From Acidovorax sp. 107 (GTDB lineage: Bacteria; Pseudomonadota; Gammaproteobacteria; Burkholderiales; Burkholderiaceae_C), in assembly GCF_003058055.1 (NCBI RefSeq), contig NZ_QBTZ01000001.1, positions 2,870,001 to 2,934,000 on the forward strand: a stretch of 64,000 nucleotides of DNA, read 5' to 3'. The translations under genes were made by a program, and so were the position numbers. The notes under the pieces are model-generated. The model saw nothing but the letters and a program-made list of their open reading frames with translations. It did no database searches and had not been told where the DNA came from. Position 1 is the stretch's first letter. Each line of letters starts with the position of its first letter. This document shows positions 17,308-26,539 of the stretch, piece after piece.

Positions 17308-18372
17308 TCAGTTCACCACTTGCGCCAGTGCACCCGAGGCGTACTGGGCGGCCACGGCCTGCAGGCTCAGGCCCTTGATCTTGCTGCCCTGGCCTTCGCA
17401 GCCGAACTCCAGGTAACGCTGCTTGCAGACCTGCTTGGCCGCTTCGCGGGCGGGCTTGAGCCATTCGCGGGCGTCGAACTTGTCGGGGTTCTCGAACAGG
17501 AACTTGCGCACCGCACCGGTCATGGCCAGGCGGATGTCAGTGTCGATGTTGATCTTGCGCACGCCGTGCTTGATAGCTTCCTGGATTTCTTCGACGGGCA
17601 CGCCGTAGGTTTCCTTCATCTTGCCGCCGTACTGGTTGATGATGGCCAGGAGCTCGGCAGGCACCGACGAGGAACCATGCATCACCAAGTGGGTGTTGGG
17701 GATGCGCCGGTGGATTTCCTTGACACGGCTGATGGCCAGGATGTCGCCCGTGGGCTTGCGGCTGAACTTGTAGGCGCCGTGGCTGGTGCCGATGGCAATG
17801 GCCAAGGCGTCGAGTTGCGTGGCCTTCACGAACACGGCGGCTTCTTCGGGATCGGTCAGCATCTGGCTGTGGTCGAGCTTGCCGACCGCACCAATGCCGT
17901 CTTCCTCACCGGCATCCCCGGTTTCGAGGTTGCCCAGGCAGCCCAGTTCGCCTTCGACCGTTACGCCCACCTTGTGCGCCATGTCCACCACCTTGCGCGT
18001 CACCTCGACGTTGTAGTCGAAGGACGAAGGGGTCTTGCCGTCTTCCATCAGCGAGCCGTCCATCATCACCGAGCCAAAGCCCAGGTCGATGGCGCCCTGG
18101 CAGATCTTGGGCGAAGTGCCGTGGTCCTGGTGCATGACCAGCGGGATGTGGGGGAACGCCTCGACCGCAGCCTGGATCAGGTGCTTGATGAAAGGCTCGC
18201 CCGCGTACTTGCGCGCGCCAGCGCTGGCCTGCAAGATGACCGGAGCACCCACTTCGTCCGCAGCGGCCATCACGGCCTGCACCTGCTCCAGGTTGTTGAC
18301 GTTGAAAGCGGGAATACCGTAGCTGTGGGCGGCGGCATGGTCGAGCAGTTCGCGCATCGAAACGAGGGGCAT
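17308..18372 (-). CDS. fba: Fructose-bisphosphate aldolase class II (FbaA/CbbA type)
   Basis: The zinc enzyme interconverts fructose-1,6-bisphosphate with dihydroxyacetone phosphate and glyceraldehyde-3-phosphate. The 354-residue protein shows the metal-site [23 protein letters not shown], the loop [16 protein letters not shown] and HGSSSVP, then NIDTDIR. These are typical of the Calvin-cycle-type class IIB aldolase. The ATG at 18372 matches the family N-terminus ([14 protein letters not shown]). It stands alone, with a terminator downstream and the histidine-kinase gene 90 nt upstream on the same strand. Confidence 0.95.
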   Translation of the reverse strand: MPLVSMRELLDHAAAHSYGIPAFNVNNLEQVQAVMAAADEVGAPVILQASAGARKYAGEPFIKHLIQAAVEAFPHIPLVMHQDHGTSPKICQGAIDLGFGSVMMDGSLMEDGKTPSSFDYNVEVTRKVVDMAHKVGVTVEGELGCLGNLETGDAGEEDGIGAVGKLDHSQMLTDPEEAAVFVKATQLDALAIAIGTSHGAYKFSRKPTGDILAISRVKEIHRRIPNTHLVMHGSSSVPAELLAIINQYGGKMKETYGVPVEEIQEAIKHGVRKINIDTDIRLAMTGAVRKFLFENPDKFDAREWLKPAREAAKQVCKQRYLEFGCEGQGSKIKGLSLQAVAAQYASGALAQVVN

Positions 18373-18462
18373 GGTCGTGGGGTCCGTGGTGGGTTGAAGA
18401 AGCAGGGGCAAGGCGCTGTAACGCCTGGCGATGCGGTGGTAACCGCTTGGTAACTCCCAATT

Positions 18463-19833
18463 TTAACCGGGGGACGCCGCCGAGGGCGATGGCAAATCCA
18501 ACCGGTAGCAGGTGGTAAAGGGCGCCGGCGCCGGCGCTGCGCCAAAGTGCCCCCCATGGATGTCCGCCACGCGGCGCAGGATTTCGTGCCCCAGATGCAG
18601 GCTGTCGACCGCCGCCGTCCGCCCCGCTGCGCCGCCTGCTTGCTGGCGCGCACCGTCGTCACACACCTGCAGCCACGCGCCGCCGGAGTCGGCAGTGCCC
18701 AGCTGGACGGCGATCTGGGTGCCCTCGGGCGTGTGCTTGAGCGCGTTTTCCACCAGATTGCGCACTGCAATGTCCAGCAGCACCGCATGGCCGGGCACGA
18801 TCAGCGCGGTCGGTGCGGACAGGCCGAGGTCGTCGCCCCGCTTCCACGCTGCCTGGGCATAGTCGGCGCACACCGACCGGGCCAGGGCGCTCAGGTCCAC
18901 GGGCGCCTTGGCTTCGTGCAGCTCTGCCCGGCTGGCGCGGGCCAGGGCCAGCAACTGGTTGAGCACATGGCCCGCACGCAAGGCGTCCTGGCCGATGCGC
19001 GCCAGCGCCTGGGCCCGGGCCTCTTCCGTCAGCTCCCCCGCCAGGGCGCTGGCCTGCAGGGCAATGGAGGATAGCGGAGTACGCAACTCGTGCGCCACCT
19101 CGTTGGCCAGCCGGCGCTCGCGCACCATGGCGACCTGCTGGCGATCCAGCAAGGTGTTGATCGACGCCACCACCGACTCGAACTCGCTCCAGGCATGGCG
19201 CGAGGCCAGGCGCTGGGTACTGGCCGGGTCCAGCGCCGCCACATCCGCAGACAGCGCATACAACGGCCGCAGGCCGCGCCACAGCGCCAGCCCCAGGGCC
19301 AGCGACACCACGGGCAGCAGCCACAGGCCGGGCTCGATGAGCTGTCCGGCAATGTCATCGGCCAGCTCGTCCCGCTCGCGCAGCTCCAGCATCACCATGA
19401 TCTTGCGGGTACGCCCGGCATCCCACTGCGAAAAGCTGCGCCAGGCCACCTTGTCGGGTCCAAGCGTGAGGTCGGCAAACCCCTCTGCGTCGCTGAAGGG
19501 CGGTTCGGGCACCGAGCCAGTGAGGACCAGCAACCGCCCCTGTGCATCCCACTGCACCACGCTGATGCTCTGCTGGTAGTCGTGCGACTTGAGCCAGGGG
19601 GTGGGGGTGCGCTCGGTCCGCCGCGGGCCCTCCATCGCCTCGGTCGCCCGCAGGTTGAGCAGCAGGGCGGCCACGCTGGCCAGGTGCCCGTCGGTCAGTT
19701 CGTCGGCCTCGTGCACGCCAGTCTGGTAGCCAATGAAGACGAAACTGCCCCAGACGATGGCCAGCGCGCCCAGCGACCACATCAGTAGCTGCCGGGTCAG
19801 CGAAGAGCGGCGCGCAGCGGCGGGAGCGTTCAC
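18463..19833 (-). CDS. Two-component system sensor histidine kinase (QseC/PmrB-like)
   Basis: This inner-membrane kinase has 456 residues, with membrane helices near residues 17-37 and 170-190 around a periplasmic sensor domain. It has a HisKA domain with the H-box HELRTP and a HATPase domain with NLVENALKHTPEG. The ATP lid and G boxes are somewhat degenerate (CDDGARQQAGG), but LGHEILRRVADIHGG is present. It starts with GTG, whose first bases overlap the TGA of the response regulator (GTGA), so translation is coupled. The signal is unknown; the neighbouring PAP2 genes suggest an envelope or lipid A link. Confidence 0.9.
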   Translation of the reverse strand: MNAPAAARRSSLTRQLLMWSLGALAIVWGSFVFIGYQTGVHEADELTDGHLASVAALLLNLRATEAMEGPRRTERTPTPWLKSHDYQQSISVVQWDAQGRLLVLTGSVPEPPFSDAEGFADLTLGPDKVAWRSFSQWDAGRTRKIMVMLELRERDELADDIAGQLIEPGLWLLPVVSLALGLALWRGLRPLYALSADVAALDPASTQRLASRHAWSEFESVVASINTLLDRQQVAMVRERRLANEVAHELRTPLSSIALQASALAGELTEEARAQALARIGQDALRAGHVLNQLLALARASRAELHEAKAPVDLSALARSVCADYAQAAWKRGDDLGLSAPTALIVPGHAVLLDIAVRNLVENALKHTPEGTQIAVQLGTADSGGAWLQVCDDGARQQAGGAAGRTAAVDSLHLGHEILRRVADIHGGHFGAAPAPAPFTTCYRLDLPSPSAASPG

Positions 19834-20534
19834 GCGGGCGTCTCCTGCGGCATGAAGTAACCCACCCCGCGCATTGTCTGGATGCAGGCGCTGCCCAGCT
19901 TGCGACGCAGGTGGTGGATATGGACCTCGACCGCATTGCTCTCCACGGCAGCATCCCAGCTGTACAGGCGTTCCTCGATCTGCTGGCGTGACAGCACCCG
20001 GCCCCGCGCCTCCAGCAGCACCAGCAGCACCGAAAACTCGCGCGGAGACATCTCCACGGGCTTGCCTTGCTGGCGCACCGTGCGGGTCGCGGGGTCCAGC
20101 TCGATATCGCCCAGGCGGATGGTGGGAGAGGCCCGGCCCACCGCGCGGCGCAGCAACGCCCGCAGGCGCGCATCCAGTTCGTCCACGTCAAAGGGCTTGG
20201 TCAGGTAGTCGTCCGCGCCCTGATCCAGCCCCGCGATGCGCTGCTGCACCTGGTCGCGCGCCGTGACGATCAACACCGGGGTGGAGGGGTCCGGCAGGAC
20301 AGCCGAAGCGGCCCCCGTTACGGGGGGACTCAGGCGCAGGCGCCGCAGCAGTTCGCTGCCGTCACCGTCCACCAGCCCCAGGTCCAGCAGCACGGCATCA
20401 AACCGCTCGGCGCGCAGGGCGCTCCAGGCGCTGGCGACGCCGTCACTGACATCCACCGCATAGCCACGCTGCTGGAGGTTGCTGCGCAGGCCGCTGGCTA
20501 TGCCCGCATCGTCTTCGACCACGAGTATTCGCAT
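19830..20534 (-). CDS. Response regulator transcription factor, OmpR/PhoB family (PmrA/QseB-like)
   Basis: The 234-residue protein has a receiver domain (MRILVVEDDAG, phosphorylated Asp in AVLLDLGL, Lys in LTKPFD) and a C-terminal winged helix (LSRQQIEERLYSWDAAVESNAV, VHIHHLRRKLG). It is slightly long because of an insertion of about ten residues in the receiver domain. ATG 20534 starts exactly at the receiver domain. It is the first gene of a two-gene operon with the kinase and is transcribed divergently from two PAP2 genes. A PmrA-like direct repeat lies in the shared intergenic region. Confidence 0.93.
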   Translation of the reverse strand: MRILVVEDDAGIASGLRSNLQQRGYAVDVSDGVASAWSALRAERFDAVLLDLGLVDGDGSELLRRLRLSPPVTGAASAVLPDPSTPVLIVTARDQVQQRIAGLDQGADDYLTKPFDVDELDARLRALLRRAVGRASPTIRLGDIELDPATRTVRQQGKPVEMSPREFSVLLVLLEARGRVLSRQQIEERLYSWDAAVESNAVEVHIHHLRRKLGSACIQTMRGVGYFMPQETPA

Positions 20535-20586
20535 GCAGGCATTGTCGCAGCCTGTCAGGACCGAGCGGGGCAGGGGCAATCGCTGC

Positions 20587-20603
20587 TTTAAGACGGCGTT
20601 AAG
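20587..20603. promoter_or_regulatory. PmrA-box-like direct repeat in the TCS/PAP2 intergenic region
   Basis: Two half-sites, TTTAAG (20587-20592) and GTTAAG (20598-20603), are separated by 5 nt. This is the spacing and near the sequence of the enterobacterial PmrA box (YTTAAK-N5-YTTAAK). The site is 53 bp before the response-regulator ATG and 24 bp before the first PAP2 ATG, so it could control both sides. Confidence 0.5.
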
Positions 20604-20626
20604 TACGGCCGCCTATCTTTCGGCAC

Positions 20627-21388
20627 ATGCAGCATTCGCCCGTCACGCCGTCCGCCACTCCCATCGCGCCGCCCTCTCCCACCCATCGCCATGCGCTGCT
20701 TTTCTGGACCCTGGGGGCATTGGCCTGTGTCGTGGCCTGGGATGCTGCAGGGCAAGACCTCGCGTTTGCCCAGGTGTTTGGCTCATCCAACGGGTTTCCG
20801 ATGCGAGACCAGTGGTTTTTTGTGCAGGTGTTGCACGAAGGAGCCCGCCGCCTGGGATGGCTGCTGGTGCTGCTGCTGGCGCTGAGCGTGTGGTGGCCCC
20901 GAGGCTTTCTGCGCAAGCTGGACGCCAGCGAGCGCCTGCAGATGGCCGTGAGCGCCCTGCTCTCGCTGGCCGTGGTCAGCATCACCAAAAACCTCAGCGC
21001 CACCAGTTGCCCCTGGGACCTGGCGCAGTTCGGCGGTGTGGCGCGCCATGTGTCGCACTGGGCGCTGGGCGTGCTCGATGGCGGCAGCGGCCGCTGCTTT
21101 CCGGCAGGCCATGCCTCTGCCGGGTTCGCGTTTTTAGGAGGCTACTTTGCACTGCGCCACAAGGCGCCCTCAGCCGCGCGCTGGTGGCTGGCGGGCTCGC
21201 TGCTGGCCGGGTTTGTATTGGGTGCGGCACAGCAGGTGCGAGGCGCGCACTTCATGAGCCATACGCTGTGGACCGCTTGGCTGTGCTGGGCCACGGGCTG
21301 GCTCTGCGATCTGGCGGCCACGGCGTTGCGCCCCCGCTTTCCGAATTTCGCGAGCACCACCCCGCCACCGGACGGCTCCCATGCTTGA
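20627..21388 (+). CDS. PAP2-family phosphatase (lipid A 1-phosphatase-like)
   Basis: The 253-residue membrane protein has about six helices and the PAP2 phosphatase motifs in variant form: KNLSATSCPWDL (motif 1), CFPAGHASAGFAF (motif 2, the usual PSGH) and RGAHFMSHTLWT (motif 3). This style occurs in phosphatases acting on lipid A or undecaprenyl diphosphate, facing the periplasm. The gene overlaps the next PAP2 gene by 8 nt and is divergent from a PmrA-like regulator, so a role in lipid A remodelling is a reasonable inference. Confidence 0.85.
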   Translation: MQHSPVTPSATPIAPPSPTHRHALLFWTLGALACVVAWDAAGQDLAFAQVFGSSNGFPMRDQWFFVQVLHEGARRLGWLLVLLLALSVWWPRGFLRKLDASERLQMAVSALLSLAVVSITKNLSATSCPWDLAQFGGVARHVSHWALGVLDGGSGRCFPAGHASAGFAFLGGYFALRHKAPSAARWWLAGSLLAGFVLGAAQQVRGAHFMSHTLWTAWLCWATGWLCDLAATALRPRFPNFASTTPPPDGSHA

Positions 21389-21950
21389 ACTCGATCTGGT
21401 CTTGTTTCAGGCCCTCAATGCAGACGCCGCCACCTTGCCTGCCGTGGTGACGGTGGCACGGTGGGTGTCTCAGCAACTGCCCACCGCCATGGGCGGCCTG
21501 CTGCTTGGCAGCCTGGTGCTGGGCAATGCAGAGCAGCGGCGCTCGCTCGCGCTGGCGCTGGCATCCATGGCCCTGGCATGGATCGGCGTACAGCTGTTGC
21601 GGCTGGCTTTTCCCATGCCCCGGCCTGCGCAGCTGGGCCTGGGCATCCAGTGGATTGAACACGCTGCGCGTGCGGGTTTTCCCAGCATGCATGTGGCCGG
21701 GGCGGCCGCGCTGGCGGCAAGTCTGCTCCTGCGGCCGATTACGGGACTGACCTGGCTGACCTGGCTGGCCGCCGTCGTGACGGCGGCCATGCTGTGGAGC
21801 CGCGTCTGCCTGGGCGTGCACTTCCCGTCCGACGTGCTGGCCGGCCTGCTCACCGGTGGACTGGCGGCTGCGGCCATCCACGCACTGGCGGCGCGGGCGC
21901 CGCGCCTGCAAGCCCTGCTGCACAAATCGCCACAAGGCAACGCACACTGA
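21381..21950 (+). CDS. PAP2-family phosphatase
   Basis: The 189-residue membrane protein has the PAP2 signatures: PMPRPAQLGL (motif 1 end), GFPSMHVAGAAA (motif 2) and RVCLGVHFPSDVLAG (motif 3). It looks like undecaprenyl-diphosphatase-type PAP2 enzymes (BcrC/YbjG size), dephosphorylating a lipid carrier or phosphatidyl substrate on the outer face of the inner membrane. Its start codon is inside the end of the preceding PAP2 gene (ATGCTTGA), so the two are translationally coupled. Confidence 0.88.
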   Translation: MLELDLVLFQALNADAATLPAVVTVARWVSQQLPTAMGGLLLGSLVLGNAEQRRSLALALASMALAWIGVQLLRLAFPMPRPAQLGLGIQWIEHAARAGFPSMHVAGAAALAASLLLRPITGLTWLTWLAAVVTAAMLWSRVCLGVHFPSDVLAGLLTGGLAAAAIHALAARAPRLQALLHKSPQGNAH

Positions 21951-22024
21951 CCGCCGTCCGGCGCTCCCTGACCCCTCTCCGAGGCGCTGCCCCGGAATAG
22001 GGAGGGGGCCACCGACCTCGCTGG

Positions 22025-23461
22025 TCAGCTGGCGACGCAGATTTTCAGCATGTTCGTGCCGCCCGGCGCACCCATGGGCTCGCCGCAAGTGATGGCGTAT
22101 ACATCGCCCTTTTGCACGATGTTGCGGCTCTTGAGGTGGCGCTCGGCCTGGTCCAGCGCAGTGTCGCGGTCGGCACTGGTGTCCATGAGCAAGGGACGCA
22201 CGTTGCGGTACATGGCCATCTTGCGTTGTGTGGCCACCTTGGGGGTGAGCGCGTAGATGGGGATGCGGATGCTGTGGCGGCTCATCCACAGCGCCGTGGC
22301 CCCGCTGTCGGTCATGGCCACGATGGCCTTGGCGCCCAGGTGGTGGGCCGTGAACAGCGCGCCCATGGCGATGGACTGGTCGATGCGGCCAAAGGTCTGG
22401 CCGGTGAAGTCGGCATCCAGCTGGTGGTCTTCAGCCGCTTCGGCAGCCGCACAGATGGTGGCCATCTCTTCCACGGTTTCGAGCGGGTAGCGGCCAGCGG
22501 CCGTTTCGGCGCTCAGCATCACGGCGTCGGTGCCGTCGAGCACGGCGTTGGCCACGTCACTTACCTCGGCGCGCGTGGGCACGGGGTTGGTGATCATGCT
22601 TTCCATCATCTGCGTGGCGGTGATGACGACCTTGTCCAGATCGCGCGCCATGCGGATCATTTTCTTTTGCAGCGCGGGCACGGCCGCATTGCCCACTTCC
22701 ACCGCCAGGTCGCCGCGCGCCACCATGATGCCGTCGCTCACGCGCAGGATGGCCTCCAGGTGCGGGATGGCCTCGGCGCGTTCGATCTTGGCGATCAGGC
22801 CCGGCTTGTGGCGGTACTCGGACGCGGCCACGTTGCACAGCTGACGCGCCATTTCCATGTCGGTCGCGTTCTTGGGGAAGCTCACCGCCACATAGTCGGC
22901 CTGGAAGCTCATGGCCGTGCGGATGTCTTCCATGTCCTTGGCCGTGAGGGCCGGCGCCGTCAGGCCGCCGCCCTTCTTGTTGATGCCCTTGTTATTCGAC
23001 AGCTCGCCGCCCACCTTGACAGTGGTGTGCACTTCTTCGCCGCGCACCGCATCCACGGTGAGCACGATCAGGCCATCATTGAGCAGCAACAGGTCGCCCG
23101 CCTTCACATCGCGCGGCAGTTCCTTGTAGTCCAGCCCCACGCCATTGATGTCGCCCAACTCGGTGCGCGAGGCATCGAGCACGAACTTGGCGCCCGGCTC
23201 CAGCTGCACCTTGCCCTCGGCAAACTTGCCCACGCGGATCTTGGGGCCCTGCAGGTCGGCCATGATGGCCACTTCGCGGCCCGCACGCTGGGCGGCAGCA
23301 CGCACCGTGGCAGCGCGGTCGATATGGTCCTGTGCCTTGCCGTGGCTGAAGTTCAGCCGCACCACGTTCACCCCCGCTCGGATCATCGCCTCCAGCAGCG
23401 CCGGGTCGCTCGACGCAGGACCCAGGGTGGCAACAATCTTGGTGGCGCGGCGGGTAGGCAT
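22025..23461 (-). CDS. pyk: Pyruvate kinase
   Basis: Pyruvate kinase makes pyruvate and ATP from phosphoenolpyruvate at the end of glycolysis. The 478-residue protein has the N-terminal ATKIVATLGPAS, the active-site segment IAKIERAEA, ITATQMMESM, and a C-terminal allosteric domain (AIVAMTDSGATALWMSRHSI). Two ATGs are possible (23467 and 23461); the second gives the better distance to an AGAGA site. It is transcribed alone on the minus strand. A 74-nt gap separates it from the converging PAP2 gene. Confidence 0.95.
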   Translation of the reverse strand: MPTRRATKIVATLGPASSDPALLEAMIRAGVNVVRLNFSHGKAQDHIDRAATVRAAAQRAGREVAIMADLQGPKIRVGKFAEGKVQLEPGAKFVLDASRTELGDINGVGLDYKELPRDVKAGDLLLLNDGLIVLTVDAVRGEEVHTTVKVGGELSNNKGINKKGGGLTAPALTAKDMEDIRTAMSFQADYVAVSFPKNATDMEMARQLCNVAASEYRHKPGLIAKIERAEAIPHLEAILRVSDGIMVARGDLAVEVGNAAVPALQKKMIRMARDLDKVVITATQMMESMITNPVPTRAEVSDVANAVLDGTDAVMLSAETAAGRYPLETVEEMATICAAAEAAEDHQLDADFTGQTFGRIDQSIAMGALFTAHHLGAKAIVAMTDSGATALWMSRHSIRIPIYALTPKVATQRKMAMYRNVRPLLMDTSADRDTALDQAERHLKSRNIVQKGDVYAITCGEPMGAPGGTNMLKICVAS

Positions 23462-23568
23462 GGACATGTCTCTTTTCTCTCGGTCGTTGGGGATGTAATC
23501 GAGTTTCAATTCTCACACGAAGCGGTTACATGCGAGTTACCCGCGCAGCAGCAACACGGCTCAGTGCT

Positions 23569-24354
23569 TCAGAGCAGCGGGGATGACAACAGATGTGCCA
23601 GCACATGCGCAATGATCGCGGCCTCCAGGCCGTGGCGCGCAAACAGCCAGCCCGCCACCAGGCCAAAAACTGTATTGCCCACCAGGACGAACGCCACCAC
23701 CGGCGCGGTCAACACCCCGGCCAACGCCTGCGCGGCAGGCAGGTGCCCCACGGCAAACAACACGGCGCTCAACAGCACCGCCCCAGCCACCAGCCCCTTG
23801 CCTGGGCGCCCCTGACCACGCTGCAACAGGCGCCAGCCCAGCCACAACAGCAGGGTCATCACGCCCCAACGCACCAGTAGCTCTTCGGTGATGCCGCCGT
23901 AGAGCAGCTTGACCACCAGCGGCATGGCACTGGCAGGATCGGACGGCTGCAGCGCCGTGGGCGCCAGCCGGGACAGCACCCATAGCCACGCAGCGCCCGC
24001 CACGCCACTGCAGACTCCGGGCACAAGTTGGGTACGCAGCGCGGGGCCCATGGGTCTGCCTGTCAACCAGGCAGACACTGCGGGCGCCTGCAGGCCCACG
24101 CGGGGCGCCAGCCACACCCCGAGTGCCACGGCCAGCGCCAGGAGCACCGCCGTCTGTAACCCGCTAAGCAAAAGCACGGCCTCTGGCGGCAGCGGCAGCA
24201 GGGCGGCATTGGCCTTCAAGGTGGGCAGCAGCGTCCAGACCACCGCCACCACGCCGGGCATGCCCAGCAGCCACAGCGCGCCGCCCAGCCGCCACTTGCC
24301 GGGCTGAGTCGGCGCATGGGCCGCATCGGCTCCGGCAGCGTTGTCCACGGCCAT
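23569..24354 (-). CDS. CPBP family intramembrane metalloprotease
   Basis: The 261-residue protein has about seven hydrophobic helices and the ABI/CAAX-protease motifs EELLVRW (motif 1), FAVGHLP (motif 2) and a final HVLAHLL. Members are membrane-embedded proteases or protease-like proteins of largely unknown substrate. ATG 24354 is used; a GTG at 24366 is an alternative just 2 nt past the pepP stop. It is the last gene of the speD-murU-pepP-CPBP run. Confidence 0.82.
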   Translation of the reverse strand: MAVDNAAGADAAHAPTQPGKWRLGGALWLLGMPGVVAVVWTLLPTLKANAALLPLPPEAVLLLSGLQTAVLLALAVALGVWLAPRVGLQAPAVSAWLTGRPMGPALRTQLVPGVCSGVAGAAWLWVLSRLAPTALQPSDPASAMPLVVKLLYGGITEELLVRWGVMTLLLWLGWRLLQRGQGRPGKGLVAGAVLLSAVLFAVGHLPAAQALAGVLTAPVVAFVLVGNTVFGLVAGWLFARHGLEAAIIAHVLAHLLSSPLL

Positions 24355-24368
24355 GGTGTTGCCCACGT

Positions 24369-25766
24369 TCAGGCGCGCATCAGCGCCTCGATCTCGTCGG
24401 CCTTCACCGGCACGCCGCGCGTGATCAGCTCACAACCCGTCTCGGTGACGATGGCATCGTCTTCGATGCGGATGCCGATGTTATGGAACTGCTCAGGCAC
24501 CCCTTCGGCGGGACGCACGTAGATGCCGGGCTCGATGGTCAGCACCATGCCGGGCCGCAGGATACGGCTGGGGCGGTTGGTGATGGTTTCACCCGAGAGC
24601 GGGTCTTTGCGTTCGCTGGTCTGGCCCACCTCGCCGGGCTCCACATAGCTGCCGCAGTCGTGCACATCCATGCCCAGCCAGTGGCTGGTGCGGTGCATGT
24701 AGAACTGGAAGTAGGCACGTTTGTCGATCACGTCCTGTGCGGTGCCCACCTTGTTCTTGTCGAGCAGGCCCAGGTCCAGCATGCCCTGGGCCAGCACGGC
24801 CACCGTGGCGTCGTGCGGGTCGTTGAAACGCGCGCCCGCCTTGGTGGCCGCCACGGCCGCATCCTGGCTGGCCAGCACCAGGTCGTACAGCGCGCGCTGC
24901 GGGCCGGTGAACTTGCCGTTGGCCGGGAAGGTGCGGGTGATGTCGCTGGCGTAGCTGTCCAGCTCGCAGCCTGCGTCGATCAGCACCAGCTCGCCATCGC
25001 GCACAGGCGCTGCATCGGCACGGTAGTGCAGCACGCAGGCATTCGCACCCGCTGCCACGATGGAGCTGTAGGCCGGGTACTGCGAGCCCGCGTCGCGGAA
25101 CGCATGCAGCAGCTCGGCATCCAGGTGGTATTCGCGCACATCCTCCCCGGCGCGCAGCATGCGGGCCGAGCGCTGCATGGCGCGGATGTGAGCCTGCGCA
25201 CTGATGGCGCTGGCGCGGCGCATGATGTCCTGCTCGTGCGCGTCCTTGAACAGGCGCATCTCGTCGAGCAAGGTGCACAGGTCGTTTTGCTCGGCAGGGC
25301 AGATGGCGCCGTAGCGCACCCGCCCGCGCACCACATTGAGCCAGCCCTCCACGCGCGCGGCCAGGCCGCTGTGGGTGGCAAACGGGTACCAGACGCAGGC
25401 CGTGTTTTCAAGCAGGCGCGGCAGCTTGCTGTCCAGCTCGGCCATCGAATGCGCGGCGTCCACGCCCAAGGCTGCGGACGCAGCGGCCGGGCCCAGGCGG
25501 TAGCCGTCCCAGATCTCGCGCTCCAGGTCTTTGGGCTGGCAGAACAGCGTGCTACGGCCATCCGCCGCCACAACCAGACAGGCACCGGGCTCGGTGAAGC
25601 CGGTCAGGTAATAGAAGTAGCTGTCGTGGCGGAACAGAAAGTCGCTGTCCCGGTTGCGTGGACGCTCCAGCGCCGTGGGGATGATGGCAATGCCCCCGGG
25701 GCCCAGCTGGGCAGCCAGGTGCGCGCGGCGCTGGGCATAGACGGAGGCAGGCACGGTGGTGTTCAT
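24369..25766 (-). CDS. pepP: Xaa-Pro aminopeptidase (M24B)
   Basis: The enzyme removes N-terminal residues preceding proline. The 465-residue protein has the AMP_N domain (residues 1-140, RRAHLAAQLGPGGIAIIPTA) and the dinuclear-metal pita-bread domain. The metal ligands lie in DAGCELDSYASDITRTFP, HRTSHWLGMDVHD, TIEPGIY and IRIEDDAIV. Length is normal for PepP. The start codon overlaps the murU stop (ATGA), showing translational coupling. Confidence 0.94.
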   Translation of the reverse strand: MNTTVPASVYAQRRAHLAAQLGPGGIAIIPTALERPRNRDSDFLFRHDSYFYYLTGFTEPGACLVVAADGRSTLFCQPKDLEREIWDGYRLGPAAASAALGVDAAHSMAELDSKLPRLLENTACVWYPFATHSGLAARVEGWLNVVRGRVRYGAICPAEQNDLCTLLDEMRLFKDAHEQDIMRRASAISAQAHIRAMQRSARMLRAGEDVREYHLDAELLHAFRDAGSQYPAYSSIVAAGANACVLHYRADAAPVRDGELVLIDAGCELDSYASDITRTFPANGKFTGPQRALYDLVLASQDAAVAATKAGARFNDPHDATVAVLAQGMLDLGLLDKNKVGTAQDVIDKRAYFQFYMHRTSHWLGMDVHDCGSYVEPGEVGQTSERKDPLSGETITNRPSRILRPGMVLTIEPGIYVRPAEGVPEQFHNIGIRIEDDAIVTETGCELITRGVPVKADEIEALMRA

Positions 25767-26539
25767 GGCGCGTCGAGAGAAAGGGTGTTGAGTTCGGCCA
25801 GCCGCTCGGGCGTGCCCACATCGGTCCAGCGGCCGGTGTAGAGCTGCGCACTGACGCGGCCATTGTCCATGGCCCGGCGAAGCAGGGGCGCCAGCGGGGC
25901 TTTGATGCCGCCCGGGTTGCCCGGTGGAATGTCGCACCAGGGCAGCGCAAACAGCTCGGCGCGCAGCAGGGCGATGGTGCTGTAGGTGTAGCGCGGGGCG
26001 GGGTCGGCGGCGGGCAGATTCAGCGCCAAGCCGTCGGCCGACAGGCCAAAGTCGCCGCGCGGGTTGTGGGCGGGGTTGGGCACCAGCCACAGGTGGGCCA
26101 GATAGTCACTGGCCTCAAAGGCCGCTACCGCGGCGCTGTCGAACACGAAGTCGGGCGCAAACACATCGCCCGCCGCCAGCCAGAACACCGGCCCCAGCTG
26201 GGGCAGCGCGCGCGCAATGCCCCCGGCAGTTTCCAGCGCGCCACCAAAGTCCACCCCCTCGTGAGAGTATGAAATTGATAGCTGTTCAGGCATATTTTTC
26301 CTGCACTTGGAGGCAAAAACGCTGGGAAAATACCCGCTGATCTGCCCACCCAACCATGCGGTGTTGATCACCGCCCTCTCGACACCCGCATCCAGCAAGG
26401 CCTGTAGGTGCCACTGCAGCAGCGGCTGACCCTGCACCTGCAGCAGGGGCTTGGGGGTGGTGTCGGTCAGCGGGCGCATGCGTTCGCCCCGGCCGGCGGC
26501 CAGCAGCAATGCGGGCACCTGGTGGTGAACAGGACTCAT
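25763..26539 (-). CDS. murU: N-acetylmuramate alpha-1-phosphate uridylyltransferase (MurU-type nucleotidyltransferase)
   Basis: MurU makes UDP-MurNAc from MurNAc-1-phosphate in the peptidoglycan-recycling shortcut. The 258-residue protein has the nucleotidyltransferase signature AAGRGERMRPLTDTTPKPLL, the SHEG...GALETAGGI segment and WLAAGDVFAPD. It is about 20-30 residues longer than usual. An extra stretch between the ISGYF and SYSHEG strands (residues about 73-90, CRKNMPEQLSIS) is encoded by a copy of the local palindromic repeat. The partner kinase AmgK is not adjacent. The start overlaps the speD stop (ATGA), and its stop overlaps the pepP start. Confidence 0.85.
   Translation of the reverse strand: MSPVHHQVPALLLAAGRGERMRPLTDTTPKPLLQVQGQPLLQWHLQALLDAGVERAVINTAWLGGQISGYFPSVFASKCRKNMPEQLSISYSHEGVDFGGALETAGGIARALPQLGPVFWLAAGDVFAPDFVFDSAAVAAFEASDYLAHLWLVPNPAHNPRGDFGLSADGLALNLPAADPAPRYTYSTIALLRAELFALPWCDIPPGNPGGIKAPLAPLLRRAMDNGRVSAQLYTGRWTDVGTPERLAELNTLSLDAP
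26271..26320 (-). repeat. Interspersed palindromic repeat, copy R6, inside murU
   Basis: The segment contains AATTGATAGCTGTTCAGGCA on the plus strand and AATATGCCTGAACAGCTATC on the minus strand, matching the intergenic copy at 10449-10500. It adds about 17 in-frame codons to murU without a stop. Confidence 0.6.
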
